DNA of 64,000 nucleotides from G963678095 sp963678095 (GCA_963678095.2 OY782746.1:868001-932000), one strand, 5' to 3'. Numbered from the stretch's first letter, positions 44,445 through 53,046 are shown. A program made the numbers and translations. Notes: generated by a model not told the origin, from the letters alone.

Positions 44445-45239
44445 TTAAACCCCTTCTGTATGCAAAAATCCGGTCAACGGCGATGAAGCGGCCGCCCCCC
44501 GGTCAAGCACTCGTCCCAGCTTTGCCAGATAGGCCCCTCGACCAGCAAGCACCGCCGCCCTGAAGGCCCCGGCCATTGCCGGAACATCCGTTGCTGTCGC
44601 AATGGCCGTATTGACCATAACGGCGGCTGCGCCCATTTCCATAGCCTCACAGGCCTGTGAGGGCCGGCCGATTCCGGCATCAACGATCACCGGCAGCTCG
44701 ATTTCATCGATCAGTAACTGAATAAACTCCTTGGTGCAAAGCCCTTTATTAGAGCCGATCGGTGCCCCCAGTGGCATGACCGCCGCGGCTCCGGCGTCAA
44801 CAAGTTCTCTCGCCGTCTGTAAATCCGGATACATATAGGGCAAAACGACAAAGCCTTCTGCCGCCAAAAGCTCCGTGGCTTTAACCGTTTCCCGATTATC
44901 CGGCAATAAGAACCGCGTATCGGCAATCACTTCCACCTTGATAAAATCTCCACAGCCCATTGCCCTTGCCAAGCGGGCAATTCGCACAGCCTCCTGCGCA
45001 TCACGGGCCCCGGAAGTATTGGGCAGAATTGTAATCCCCGGCGGCAGATAATCGAGAATATTTTCTTTCCCCCCGGCATTCGCCCGTCGCAAAGCCAGCG
45101 TAATCATTTCCGCCCCGCCTTCCCGGACAGCTGCCGTAATCAAATCCAGGGAATATTTGCCTGACCCCAAAATAAACCGCGAGCTAAACTCTTTGTTGCC
45201 GAGCCTCAGCATATCCCGGCTGCTTTTTTCTGTGTTCAT
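44445..45239 (-). CDS. thiG: thiazole synthase
   Basis: A 264 aa (beta/alpha)8 enzyme assembling thiazole phosphate from DXP, 2-iminoacetate and ThiS-thiocarboxylate. It shows FILGSGKYSL at the N-terminus, FIKVEVIAD with the Schiff-base lysine, AAAVMPLGAPIGSNKG, and PVIVDAGIGRPSQA. The frame opens to 45290 within thiF; the ATG at 45239 has GGCGAAGGAA upstream and starts 16 bases after thiF, so I choose it. Confidence 0.94.
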   Translation of the reverse strand: MNTEKSSRDMLRLGNKEFSSRFILGSGKYSLDLITAAVREGGAEMITLALRRANAGGKENILDYLPPGITILPNTSGARDAQEAVRIARLARAMGCGDFIKVEVIADTRFLLPDNRETVKATELLAAEGFVVLPYMYPDLQTARELVDAGAAAVMPLGAPIGSNKGLCTKEFIQLLIDEIELPVIVDAGIGRPSQACEAMEMGAAAVMVNTAIATATDVPAMAGAFRAAVLAGRGAYLAKLGRVLDRGAAASSPLTGFLHTEGV

Positions 45240-45255
45240 TTCCTTCGCCTCATTT

Positions 45256-45903
45256 TCATATCGTATTTTCCCCCAGCAAAAGCCGTACAATCATATTGGC
45301 TTGATGCGCGGCGCAAACAAGTACTCGTGGGGCCATCAATCCCTGCTCGGGCTTAATTTCACTATGATTATCGCCACAGATATAAAGGCGCGCATTCATC
45401 CGGCGCGTGATAATTTCATTGGCCGGTCCATAGCCGGCAATCCCTGAACCGGCGACAACAACGACTCGAGGCAAAATCTCCAGCGCACCGTTCACCAGCA
45501 TGGCTTTGTTCTCCGGCACATCAAAGGCCTCACACAAGATATCACAGCCGGCGAACAGCTGCGCCAGATTGGCCCGGTTGATGCGCACCGGTGCCAGCGC
45601 CAACTTCAGATATGGATTGACAGCCAAAAGCTGGCTGGCCAGCGCCTCTGTCTTATAAAGCCCGAGATGCGCCAGGTTGTAATGCTGCCGGTTTAGATTG
45701 CTCAGCTCCACCTTATCAAAGTCTACCAATTGCAAGGCTCCTACTCCTGCCCGGGTCAGGGCCATTGCAATGTTTGACCCCAGACCGCCAAGACCGGCAA
45801 TTCCTACCTTGGCCCCCTTCAGTACCCGCTGAACATGGATTCCATGCCGCTCACAGAGCACCTGATCCAGCGCCGCTTCTGTTGGCCTGTCTTTTTCTTC
45901 CAT
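45256..45903 (-). CDS. thiF: ThiF family 2 sulfur-carrier adenylyltransferase
   Basis: A 215 aa E1-like protein that adenylates the ThiS C-terminus. The nucleotide loop GLGGLGSN is at about residues 37-44, with VDFDKVELSNLNRQ after it. It lacks the CxxC pairs of the zinc-binding E. coli type and belongs to the short, second ThiF family found in anaerobes. The longer frame to 46011 runs through thiS; ATG 45903 comes one base after the thiS stop. Confidence 0.9.
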   Translation of the reverse strand: MEEKDRPTEAALDQVLCERHGIHVQRVLKGAKVGIAGLGGLGSNIAMALTRAGVGALQLVDFDKVELSNLNRQHYNLAHLGLYKTEALASQLLAVNPYLKLALAPVRINRANLAQLFAGCDILCEAFDVPENKAMLVNGALEILPRVVVVAGSGIAGYGPANEIITRRMNARLYICGDNHSEIKPEQGLMAPRVLVCAAHQANMIVRLLLGENTI

Positions 45904-45904
45904 C

Positions 45905-46096
45905 TCAACCACCTCCCATAAACGTAACGATTTCAAGAACATCCGTATCCTTGAGACTCCAGGTCTCGTAGCGTTCACGGCCAACAATCTTCTGATTGCA
46001 CTCAACGACAACGCGATCTATCTGGTATTTTCTGTAGGTCAGATATGCGGCCAGAGTCATTCCAGCAACACGTTCCTCACATCCATTCACCTGCAT
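45905..46096 (-). CDS. thiS: sulfur carrier protein ThiS
   Basis: A 63 aa ubiquitin-like carrier. It ends in EIVTFMGGG, the double-glycine end that receives sulfur as thiocarboxylate. AAGGAG lies 7 bases before the ATG. It is the first gene of thiSFGH and follows the terminator-type leader at 46119-46173. Confidence 0.92.
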   Translation of the reverse strand: MQVNGCEERVAGMTLAAYLTYRKYQIDRVVVECNQKIVGRERYETWSLKDTDVLEIVTFMGGG

Positions 46097-46118
46097 ACTT
46101 TACTCCTTCCCTGCACGC

Positions 46119-46205
46119 AAAAAGAGGATCACAAAGAGCTGCACCCAAGGTGGTGCACCCCTTCATGATCCTCCGATCAATCTACCTGCATTCATTTAAA
46201 TTGTA
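46119..46205 (-). promoter_or_regulatory. thiS promoter and attenuator-like leader
   Basis: TACAAT (46200-46205) forms the -10, with TTGTCA (46222-46227) 16 bases upstream. The leader contains a long hairpin, GAGGATCA (46166-46173) with TGATCCTC (46124-46131) outside and TGCACC with GGTGCA inside, followed by TTTTT: an intrinsic terminator before thiS. A preceding TTGATC (46175-46180) can pair with GATCA of the terminator arm and so compete with it. None of the conserved TPP-riboswitch segments (CTGAGA, ACCTGATC) is seen. Confidence 0.65.
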
Positions 46206-46226
46206 ATCGCTGTCTGCTTTATGACA

Positions 46227-46239
46227 ACAATTGTATTGT
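46227..46239. promoter_or_regulatory. possible OhrR-type operator at the thi promoter
   Basis: ACAAT-TGT-ATTGT is an inverted repeat directly upstream of the thi -35 and faces the OhrR-like gene. It resembles the TACAATT/AATTGTA half-sites known for OhrR. Assignment tentative. Confidence 0.35.
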
Positions 46240-46288
46240 AATATCTACCCGATATTTTGTCAATCCCTGGCAATGGCAGTCGACCATA

Positions 46289-46333
46289 TTGACTTGTTGT
46301 AAAATATTTATTAAAATTAAATTGTATTCAATT
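46289..46333 (+). promoter_or_regulatory. promoter and operator of the OhrR-like gene
   Basis: TTGACT (46289-46294) and TAAAAT (46312-46317) are 17 bases apart. AATTGTATTCAATT (46320-46333), a near-perfect palindrome like known OhrR boxes, covers the expected transcription start, which suits autorepression. Confidence 0.55.
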
Positions 46334-46355
46334 ATATTGCAGAGGAAGATTTATT

Positions 46356-46826
46356 ATGAAACAACCATCGACCCCGGATGCCTGCCTCGCCCTGCCGGCA
46401 GATGAAATACTAACGCTGGATAAACAGCTGTGCTTCGCTCTTTATGTCGCCTCGAAAGAGGTCATTCGCAAATACAAGCCATTGCTGTCGCCACTGGGTC
46501 TTACCTATACCGGTTACATCGCCATGCTGGCGCTGTGGGAAAAGGATAACCTCACCGTAAAAAAACTGGGTGAAAAGCTATTTCTCGATTCCGGCACACT
46601 GACGCCCCTGCTTAAAAAGCTTGAGGGACTTGGCTATATCGACCGCATTCGCAGCACTGCCGATGAACGCAGTGTCAATGTCAAGCTGACACCAAAGGGT
46701 GAAAAGCTAAAGGAAGAAGCCGCCAGTGTTCCGCGTAAACTGCTTTGTTCCTCCGGCCTTGATCTCGAGGAAACCATCGCCCTGTTACCTGCCCTGCAAA
46801 AATTCATCCGCCAGATTGCCGATTAA
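46356..46826 (+). CDS. MarR-family regulator, OhrR-like
   Basis: A 156 aa winged-helix repressor. The segment LDKQLCFALYVASKEV near residue 27 holds the reactive cysteine of the OhrR group, which senses organic peroxides. The DNA-binding part follows (KKLGEKLFLDSGTLTPLLKKLE, DERSVNVKLTPKG). No ohr peroxidase gene is next to it; the divergent neighbour is thiSFGH. RBS AGAGGAAG. Its target therefore may be itself, the thi unit or a distant ohr gene. Confidence 0.85.
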   Translation: MKQPSTPDACLALPADEILTLDKQLCFALYVASKEVIRKYKPLLSPLGLTYTGYIAMLALWEKDNLTVKKLGEKLFLDSGTLTPLLKKLEGLGYIDRIRSTADERSVNVKLTPKGEKLKEEAASVPRKLLCSSGLDLEETIALLPALQKFIRQIAD

Positions 46827-46882
46827 AAAACGACAAGCCGCTTATAGGCAGTTTTTCCACTGCCAAGCGGCTTGTCGTTTTT
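46826..46882. terminator. bidirectional terminator between ohrR-like gene and pabC
   Basis: AAAACGACAAGCCGCTT and AAGCGGCTTGTCGTTTT are perfect arms, with an inner GGCAG/CTGCC stem, and T runs on both sides. Confidence 0.9.
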
Positions 46883-47639
46883 ATTTTTCTTCGTCGATCC
46901 GCTTTGCATAAGCGGCCATAACCTTCAAAATGACCTCACGGCTGCGTTGCTGAAAAATCCCCTCTATTTGGGCGACCGGCATCACGCCGACAATACTGTT
47001 CGTGACAAATACCTCCTCAGCTTTAGCCAGCTCTGCTTTAGAAAATAAACCCTGAACAACCGGAAACTGCTCGATAACCCAGCCCCGGACAATCCCCGGC
47101 AGCAAACCGGCTTCCCTTGCCGGTGTATGCAGCTTCCCATCTTTGACGAAAAACACATTGCTCATCGAGCCCTCGGCCAGCCTCCTGTTTACATTAAAAA
47201 ACAACGCTTCATCGAACCCAGCAGCTGTCGCCGCCTCTTTTTCCAGCACATTTTCCAGATAATTAAGCGTCTTCAAATAGACCGTATGACTGCGGGGATT
47301 TCGTTCCATTTTGCTGATTCGCAGGTGAAACCCCCGTTCATAAACCTCCTGCCCGTAAGCAAAAGGCCTTGTCAATAACACCAGATTTTTTTCCGTGGCA
47401 ATGACCTTGAGCACGCAATGGACTGCCGGATGTTGTGCCAGCACAGCCGCCACCGCTTCCGGCTTTACACTTCGGCTTATTCCAAGCTGCATTAAAGCCC
47501 GGTTCAGGCGCGCACAGTGCTCTGCCAAAAACAGCGGTTTTTCTCTGACCAAAAGAGTCTCAAAGGCACCGCGGCCAAACTGGAATCCACTATCGTAATA
47601 TGCCTGTGTTTCGCTTATTTCTCCATTCACCCACAGCAT
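46881..47639 (-). CDS. pabC: aminodeoxychorismate lyase
   Basis: A 252 aa fold-type IV PLP enzyme that releases p-aminobenzoate and pyruvate from aminodeoxychorismate. The N-terminus WVNGEISETQAYYDSGFQFG and the lysine segment LKTLNYLENVLEKEAA (PLP lysine) are clear, with NRRLAEGSMSNVFF later. Its position after pabA and pabB decides for PabC rather than a branched-chain or D-amino-acid transaminase. RBS GGGAGG. Confidence 0.88.
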   Translation of the reverse strand: MLWVNGEISETQAYYDSGFQFGRGAFETLLVREKPLFLAEHCARLNRALMQLGISRSVKPEAVAAVLAQHPAVHCVLKVIATEKNLVLLTRPFAYGQEVYERGFHLRISKMERNPRSHTVYLKTLNYLENVLEKEAATAAGFDEALFFNVNRRLAEGSMSNVFFVKDGKLHTPAREAGLLPGIVRGWVIEQFPVVQGLFSKAELAKAEEVFVTNSIVGVMPVAQIEGIFQQRSREVILKVMAAYAKRIDEEK

Positions 47640-47652
47640 CTGTATTCCTCCC

Positions 47653-48993
47653 TCAAATCACCTGCAGCAAAGCCTTAGCCTTGTCCAGTGTTTCCTGATA
47701 CTCCTCTGATGCCTCCGATTCCCAGGTAATGCCCCCGCCAACGCCGATGGACAGCTTTTCTCCCTGTTTTACAATCGTCCGGATGGCAATGTTGAAATCG
47801 GCATTGCCATTTAAAGAAAAATAGCCGATACAGCCGGTATAAAGGCCGCGCTCGCCTCGTTCAAGTTCCTCAATGATCTCCATTGCCCGGCGCTTTGGGG
47901 CCCCGGTAATCGAGCCACCGGGAAAACAATGTTCCAGGCAGTCGGCAGCCGATATTCCCGGGCGCAATTTCCCGGTGACCTCGCCCACCAGATGAAATAC
48001 CGTACTGTATTGCTCGAGCGAAAACAGCTCCGGTACCTTTATGGTATGCGGCTGGCACACCCGGCTCAGATCATTTCGCTCCAAATCAACGATCATCAAT
48101 AGCTCTGCCTTATCTTTTTCACTGTTTAAAAGGGCCTGCCGGTTTTCCTCATCCTCAGCCTTCGTCCGCCCGCGCGGACGCGTTCCCTTAATCGGCCGGG
48201 TTCTAGCCTCGCCTGCCACAACCTGCAAAAACCGTTCCGGTGAGGAAGACAATACCGATATCCCATCAAATTCGAGCCGGGCTGCAAACGGGGCTGGATT
48301 AATCCGCCGCAGGTCTTCATAAATCATCGCAGAGGGCTTAGCCGATTGCGCGGTAAAGGTCTGCGTCATATTGGCAATATAAACATCCCCCGCTTCAATA
48401 TAATGCCGCAGCTTTTCAACGGCTGCCATGTATTCCTCCCGGCTGAAATTTGCCGTTGCTTTTGCTGGCGATGAAGCCGGCGGTGAAACAGTTTTGGGCA
48501 CAGCACAGGCAAGCTGCTGCTCAAGAGTGTCGAGGCTGCGCTCTGCCGGGGCCAGTATTCCACAGGCTGAAATATACAGTTTATTTTCCTGGTGGTCAAA
48601 GACCAGCAGATTATCATAAAACACAAACCAACTGGCAGGCAGTTTTCCTGCTCCGCTGCCATTTTTTGCGGCAAAATCATAACTGATATAGCCCATGCAG
48701 CCGGCCGGAAAAGGCCCTACCAGCTTCTTCGCCGTTTCCGGAAGCTGATATAAAGCCAGCAGCTCCCGCAGCTTGTCAAACAGGCTGCCCGTATACATAA
48801 CTCCGTCAAATACGTACTGTTCCTTGCTTCCATGAAGCTGGTGATACGGATGCAGCCCTAAGAAGGAATAGCGCCCAAGTTTTTCTTCCGGCAAGGAGCT
48901 TTCTAAAAAGGCAAGGCCTTGCTCGTCGCGAAACAGGCAGTACGCCTGGTATATATCCTGTACCCCGGTGACTTCCCGATAGGAAAAATTCAT
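47653..48993 (-). CDS. pabB: aminodeoxychorismate synthase component I
   Basis: A 446 aa chorismate-binding enzyme using ammonia from PabA. The C-terminal chorismate domain has ISVLSSSPERFLQV, RPIKGTRPRGRT (the KGTRPRG segment with the PabB-type lysine), MIVDLERNDLSRVC and FPGGSITGAPKRRAMEII. The distinction from TrpE rests on the PIKGT motif and on pabC next door. It lies 3 bases after pabA. Confidence 0.92.
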   Translation of the reverse strand: MNFSYREVTGVQDIYQAYCLFRDEQGLAFLESSLPEEKLGRYSFLGLHPYHQLHGSKEQYVFDGVMYTGSLFDKLRELLALYQLPETAKKLVGPFPAGCMGYISYDFAAKNGSGAGKLPASWFVFYDNLLVFDHQENKLYISACGILAPAERSLDTLEQQLACAVPKTVSPPASSPAKATANFSREEYMAAVEKLRHYIEAGDVYIANMTQTFTAQSAKPSAMIYEDLRRINPAPFAARLEFDGISVLSSSPERFLQVVAGEARTRPIKGTRPRGRTKAEDEENRQALLNSEKDKAELLMIVDLERNDLSRVCQPHTIKVPELFSLEQYSTVFHLVGEVTGKLRPGISAADCLEHCFPGGSITGAPKRRAMEIIEELERGERGLYTGCIGYFSLNGNADFNIAIRTIVKQGEKLSIGVGGGITWESEASEEYQETLDKAKALLQVI

Positions 48994-48996
48994 CTC

Positions 48997-49575
48997 TCAG
49001 CCTTCCTTTCTGCACAGGGCGATAAAATTTTCCAGCAACTGATGTCCCGCTTCACTCAGCGCTGCTTCCGGATGAAACTGCACCCCTTCGATTTTGTACT
49101 GACGATGGCGAATCCCCATAATCACCCCGTCTTCGGTTTCACTGCTGATCACAAAGCAGGACGGCAACTGGTTCCGATCAAGGATTAAAGAATGATACCG
49201 CGTCACGCGCAGGGGATTTTTCACGCCGGCAAAAATCCCCTGCCCATCATGATGGATCAGCGATAATTTCCCGTGCATCGGGCGCTCTCCCCTCACCGTT
49301 TTACCGCCAAAAGCCTGCCCAATCGCCTGAAATCCCAGACAAACGCCAAGCATCGGAATCTTTCCCTGAAAGTGCGCAATGACCTCCAGCATAATGCCCG
49401 CGTCCTCCGGCCGTTTGGGGCCTGGTGACAGTAAGATGCCCTCCGGCGCAAGCGTTTCAATCTCCTCCAGGGTAATCTCATCATGACAGCGGACAAGCAT
49501 TTTTGCCCCCAGTTCCTCCATATATCGTACCAAATTATACACAAATGAATCGTAATTATCGATCATCAAAAACAT
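48997..49575 (-). CDS. pabA: aminodeoxychorismate/anthranilate synthase glutamine amidotransferase
   Basis: A 192 aa class I glutaminase. MIDNYDSFVYNLVRYMEE at the N-terminus, the nucleophile in GVCLGFQAIGQ and the His-Glu pair in GVQFHPEAAL complete the triad. It may serve anthranilate synthase too, but no trp genes are in the window. First gene of pabABC. Confidence 0.92.
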   Translation of the reverse strand: MFLMIDNYDSFVYNLVRYMEELGAKMLVRCHDEITLEEIETLAPEGILLSPGPKRPEDAGIMLEVIAHFQGKIPMLGVCLGFQAIGQAFGGKTVRGERPMHGKLSLIHHDGQGIFAGVKNPLRVTRYHSLILDRNQLPSCFVISSETEDGVIMGIRHRQYKIEGVQFHPEAALSEAGHQLLENFIALCRKEG

Positions 49576-49660
49576 GGTTCACGCACCTCATCACTGCCCT
49601 GAGTAAAATAAATCCGTTTCTATTATAGGCGATTTAGACACTCTCGTCAGCAAAAGAACA

Positions 49661-49689
49661 AAAAAAGGGCAGCCGGTTATGCGGCTGCC
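49661..49689 (-). terminator. terminator after the dicarboxylate/amino acid symporter
   Basis: GGCAGCCG-cataac-CGGCTGCC followed on the minus strand by CTTTTTTT. Confidence 0.85.
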
Positions 49690-49815
49690 AAAAGATATAT
49701 TGAATATGGTTGGTTGTCTAAGTTTATATTTAATATAGCAAAGAATCCTTAGAATTTCCTTTGAAATAAATTTTATCGCAAGCATTCACCGCTTAAAGCA
49801 CCTGGAATTTTTCCC

Positions 49816-51108
49816 TTAGCGGCATTCCGTTTCCAGCTGCTCAAGAGTGGGCTCTTCCGCCCCATACAACCCGCGTTCAAGGCGTTCCTCATCCAGTTCC
49901 TTTTCCCAGCGGGAAATAACAACCGTGGCCACTCCATTGCCGATCAGATTGGTCAGCGCCCGAGCCTCCGACATAAAGCGGTCAATGCCAAGAATCAGTG
50001 CCAGCCCGGCCACCGGTACCGTCGGAATCACCGACAGTGTAGCCGCCAGGGTAATAAAGCCACCGCCCGTTACAGCGGCCGCTCCCTTTGAGGTTACCAT
50101 CAATACCGCCAGCATGGTCAACTGCTCGACCAGTGTCAGCTCGGTGTTCGTCGCCTGAGCGACAAAAATCGCCGCCATCGTCAGATAAATCGAAGTGCCA
50201 TCGAGATTAAAGGAATAGCCCGTCGGGATTACCATCCCCACCACCGATTTAGAACAGCCGAGCTTCTCCATTTTTTCCATCATCCGCGGCAAAACACTCT
50301 CCGAAGAGGATGTCCCCAGCACGATCAGCAATTCCTCTTTTATGTAGCGGATAAAGCGCCAGATGCTGAAACCTGTCATTTTGGCAATGCCGCCAAGAAC
50401 AACAAAAATAAACACCAGGCAGGTCAGATAAAAACTGCCCATCAGCTGGGCCAGCGGCAATAGGGAAGCCACCCCGTACTTGCCAATCGTAAAGGAAATC
50501 GCGCCGAAGGCGCCCAGCGGAGCAACCTTCATGATGACTTCAACAATCCTAAACAGCGCAAGGGATACCTCTTCAATAATTGCCACCGTCTTGCGGGCAC
50601 GCTCGCCCAAAAAGGACAGTGCACTGCCAAAAAATACCGAAAAGAACAGAACCTGCAAAATATCCCCTTTGGCAAAAGCATCGATCACACTGCCGGGGAT
50701 GATGTTCATAAAAAACTCCAGACTGCTCTGAGCCTGTGCTTTGCTGGCATAGACAGCAATCGCATTCGTGTCGAGCGAGCTCACATCGACATTCATGCCA
50801 ACACCTGGTTTTACCGTATTTACAATTAACAAACCAATTAACAGCGCCACACTCGATACAATCTCAAAATAGAGCAGTGTTTTGCCGCCCACACGGCCGA
50901 CCTTTTTCATGTCTTCCATGCCGGCAATTCCCAGAACAATCGTACAGAAAATAATCGGGGTGATAATCATTTTGATCATCTTAATAAAGGCATCGCCCAG
51001 CGGCTTCATGCTGACGCCAGCCTCCGGATAAAAATGACCGAGCAGTACGCCGATCGCAATTGCACACAGCACCTGAAAATAAAGAATCTTATACAATGGT
51101 TTTTTCAC
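49816..51108 (-). CDS. dicarboxylate/amino acid:cation symporter (DAACS family)
   Basis: A 430 aa secondary transporter of the GltP/DctA family with eight helices and two re-entrant loops. The serine-rich loop TSSSESVLPRMMEKME, the unwound helix motif GYSFNLDGTSIY and the C-terminal NLIGNGVATVVISRWE are intact. The family carries C4-dicarboxylates or glutamate/aspartate with H+ or Na+. The sequence alone does not separate these substrates for me. It is monocistronic. Confidence 0.93.
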   Translation of the reverse strand: MKKPLYKILYFQVLCAIAIGVLLGHFYPEAGVSMKPLGDAFIKMIKMIITPIIFCTIVLGIAGMEDMKKVGRVGGKTLLYFEIVSSVALLIGLLIVNTVKPGVGMNVDVSSLDTNAIAVYASKAQAQSSLEFFMNIIPGSVIDAFAKGDILQVLFFSVFFGSALSFLGERARKTVAIIEEVSLALFRIVEVIMKVAPLGAFGAISFTIGKYGVASLLPLAQLMGSFYLTCLVFIFVVLGGIAKMTGFSIWRFIRYIKEELLIVLGTSSSESVLPRMMEKMEKLGCSKSVVGMVIPTGYSFNLDGTSIYLTMAAIFVAQATNTELTLVEQLTMLAVLMVTSKGAAAVTGGGFITLAATLSVIPTVPVAGLALILGIDRFMSEARALTNLIGNGVATVVISRWEKELDEERLERGLYGAEEPTLEQLETECR

Positions 51109-51392
51109 AATGGTTCCTCCCTAGTTACCGAGATTAGACGACAGCTATTGCGAGGGAAACATCCGTTTACTCCTGCCTCAGACCATGTCAGTTTTCTATG
51201 CATAAAAGCTATTCAAACAATGCTTTTATGTCATAATTTATAATTATACGGTATTTTTGTCGAAATTACTAGTAGCTGTTATAAAAATATATAATATACA
51301 TCTTGTATACTATTATTTTTAGCTATTCATCATCTATTACTTAATTTAATTGTATAAATTGATCGATATAGTTATAAAAATAACGTAATACT

Positions 51393-51454
51393 GATTATAA
51401 AGCAAAAACAAGGCCATGTATTTGGATACACAGCCTTATTTTTGCTTTATAATC
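51393..51454. terminator. long bidirectional hairpin after the PfpI gene
   Basis: Arms of 22 bases (GATTATAAAGCAAAAACAAG onward) are complementary with one mismatch to 51433-51454, and an inner TGTAT-ttgg-ATACA extends the stem. A/T-rich arms give T runs on both strands. The rest of the gene-free interval 51109-51547 is A+T-rich and holds the symporter promoter; no gene seen. Confidence 0.75.
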
Positions 51455-51547
51455 GCAATATTTTTATGTCTCCCGCAAGAAATCCGAGTATTTTTTAGCT
51501 ATTTTTAGCAAATTCTTCATCTCGTGCTTGCATCAATAATGTATATT

Positions 51548-52216
51548 TTATACATTATTTAAATAATCCACCACGGCTGTCGCAAACAGCGGACTCGACT
51601 GAGGATTCTGCCCGGTAATCAGATTACCGTCCGTAACCACATATTCCTGCCACAGGTCCTGGCGGCTATAGACAGCCCCTAAGGCCAGCAGTTTATCCTC
51701 CAACAAAAACGGAACCAGCTTTTCGAGCTGAACCGCATATTCCTCATCATTGCTAAAGCCCGTAACCCTTCGCCCGGCTAAAATGGAGCTTCCATCAGCG
51801 AAAGAAGCCTTTACCAAAGCTGCCGGTCCGTGACAGACCGCTGCCACCAGCTTGTTTTGTTCCATGAATTCGGTCAAGAGCGAAGCGAGTGTTTCATCGC
51901 TTGCCAGGTCAAACATCGGACCATGCCCACCGGGCAAAATCACCCCGACATAGGCATGGCGGTCAAGGGCAGACAAAACCTCGGTTGTCTCCAGCCTTTT
52001 CGCAGCAGCCTGCCACTGCGGCAAAATTTCACCTTGCACGCTGTTGGGATCAAGCGGTGTCTTGCCGCCGAGGGGACTTGCCACCGTAACGTCATAACCG
52101 GCTGCAAGCAGGGCCAGATACGGCACAGCAAATTCCTCCAGCCATAACCCGGTGGGATGATCTTTCCCCATCGTATTTACATTTGTAACCACCATCAATA
52201 CTTTTTTCTTCATCAT
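51548..52216 (-). CDS. DJ-1/PfpI-family protein (Hsp31-like)
   Basis: A 222 aa type 1 glutamine-amidotransferase-like protein. The nucleophile elbow is AAVCHGPAAL (Cys near residue 129), with PGGHGPMFDL before it and WLEEFAVPY near the N-terminus, where the assisting Glu lies. The features match the Hsp31-like group (glyoxalase III, deglycase or chaperone activity) rather than a true protease. It sits under a TetR-type regulator and shares a candidate operator with it. Confidence 0.85.
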   Translation of the reverse strand: MMKKKVLMVVTNVNTMGKDHPTGLWLEEFAVPYLALLAAGYDVTVASPLGGKTPLDPNSVQGEILPQWQAAAKRLETTEVLSALDRHAYVGVILPGGHGPMFDLASDETLASLLTEFMEQNKLVAAVCHGPAALVKASFADGSSILAGRRVTGFSNDEEYAVQLEKLVPFLLEDKLLALGAVYSRQDLWQEYVVTDGNLITGQNPQSSPLFATAVVDYLNNV

Positions 52217-52247
52217 ACATATTCTCTCCCTTATTTTTATTTTTAAG

Positions 52248-52263
52248 TGACCATTCGTATTTT
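52248..52263. promoter_or_regulatory. candidate TetR operator upstream of the PfpI gene
   Basis: TGACCATTCGTATTTT, matching the copy upstream of the tetR gene (52973-52987) in TGACCA-N-TCGT-N-TTT. An adjacent inverted repeat ACACGA-N5-TCGTGT lies at 52272-52288. Confidence 0.5.
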
Positions 52264-52304
52264 AAATGACAACACGAGAAATTCGTGTCAGTTCTTCCTC
52301 TGAG

Positions 52305-52913
52305 TCAAGGGCGTAGTAGCTGGTGAAACAGTACATCGAGATCCGCCTGTACCGGCGCCACAGATTTTTCGACCTTCATTCGCAGCAGACTTCCCTGCCA
52401 CACATCCCAGACAAGGGTCGCCAGCAGCTGGGGCTCCATCTCCCGGCGCACAGCGCCACTGGCCTGTCCCCGCGCCAAATGCTCTGCCAGTACCTTAATA
52501 AAGTTCGCAATCGACGTCTGCAGTGCCTGCCGGCACTCTTCGCTGGCTTCACTGATTTCGGCCGCTAAGGTCCCGAGCAAACAGCCCTTCTTCTGTTCGC
52601 TGCAGCGATATTTTTCCGTGGCTGCCAAAAAGGTCTGATATAGAACTTCCCCCGCTTCATGTTGAGCCGCTGCCTGGGTTAAAGACTCCTGCCAGGAACA
52701 AAGACTCGTCTGGGCATAATGACGGATAACCGCTGCCGCAAATTCCTCCTTACTGGCAAAATAATTATAAAAGGAACCCTTCGGTATATTAGCACTCGTG
52801 GCAATTTCCTGAATCCCCGTCGCATGATAGCCACGTTCTTGTAACAAGGCCACACCTTCTTCAAGCAGTACCTGTTTTGTCTTTTCCATATCTGCACTTG
52901 ATTTTCGCGCCAT
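52305..52913 (-). CDS. TetR/AcrR-family regulator
   Basis: A 202 aa repressor. The N-terminal helix-turn-helix reads LLQERGYHATGIQEIATSAN then IPKGSFYNYFASKEEFAAAV (residues about 22-62). The C-terminal ligand domain contains CSEQKKGCLLGTLAAEISE, a cysteine pair like that of the YxaF/LmrA-type group, which often controls quinone- or drug-response genes. The PfpI gene lies 88 bases downstream on the same strand and is the likely target along with itself. Confidence 0.88.
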   Translation of the reverse strand: MARKSSADMEKTKQVLLEEGVALLQERGYHATGIQEIATSANIPKGSFYNYFASKEEFAAAVIRHYAQTSLCSWQESLTQAAAQHEAGEVLYQTFLAATEKYRCSEQKKGCLLGTLAAEISEASEECRQALQTSIANFIKVLAEHLARGQASGAVRREMEPQLLATLVWDVWQGSLLRMKVEKSVAPVQADLDVLFHQLLRP

Positions 52914-52972
52914 AAAACTACATCCTCTTTCACTATGCTTTTACTAATAATTTATTTCTTTTTTATATTATA

Positions 52973-52987
52973 TGACCAGTCGTTTTT
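52973..52987. promoter_or_regulatory. candidate TetR operator upstream of tetR
   Basis: TGACCAGTCGTTTTT, the second copy of the motif at 52248. GACCAGTC resembles operator cores known for LmrA/YxaF-type regulators. Confidence 0.5.
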
Positions 52988-52995
52988 ATTGTCAA

Positions 52996-53046
52996 CAAAA
53001 ATCTGCATTTGCCAATAGCAGCTGAATTGCTGACGGCAAATGCAGA
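52996..53046 (-). terminator. terminator after the 75-aa gene
   Basis: TCTGCATTTGCC and GGCAAATGCAGA are perfect 12-bp arms; the minus strand continues TTTTTG. Confidence 0.85.

Noticed and set aside
46097..46205. TPP riboswitch upstream of thiS
   Set aside because: The conserved CTGAGA and ACCTGATC segments are absent; only a terminator-type hairpin is present.
49591..49785. 64-codon minus-strand frame between pabA and the symporter
   Set aside because: It runs through the symporter terminator and lacks a ribosome site and family resemblance.
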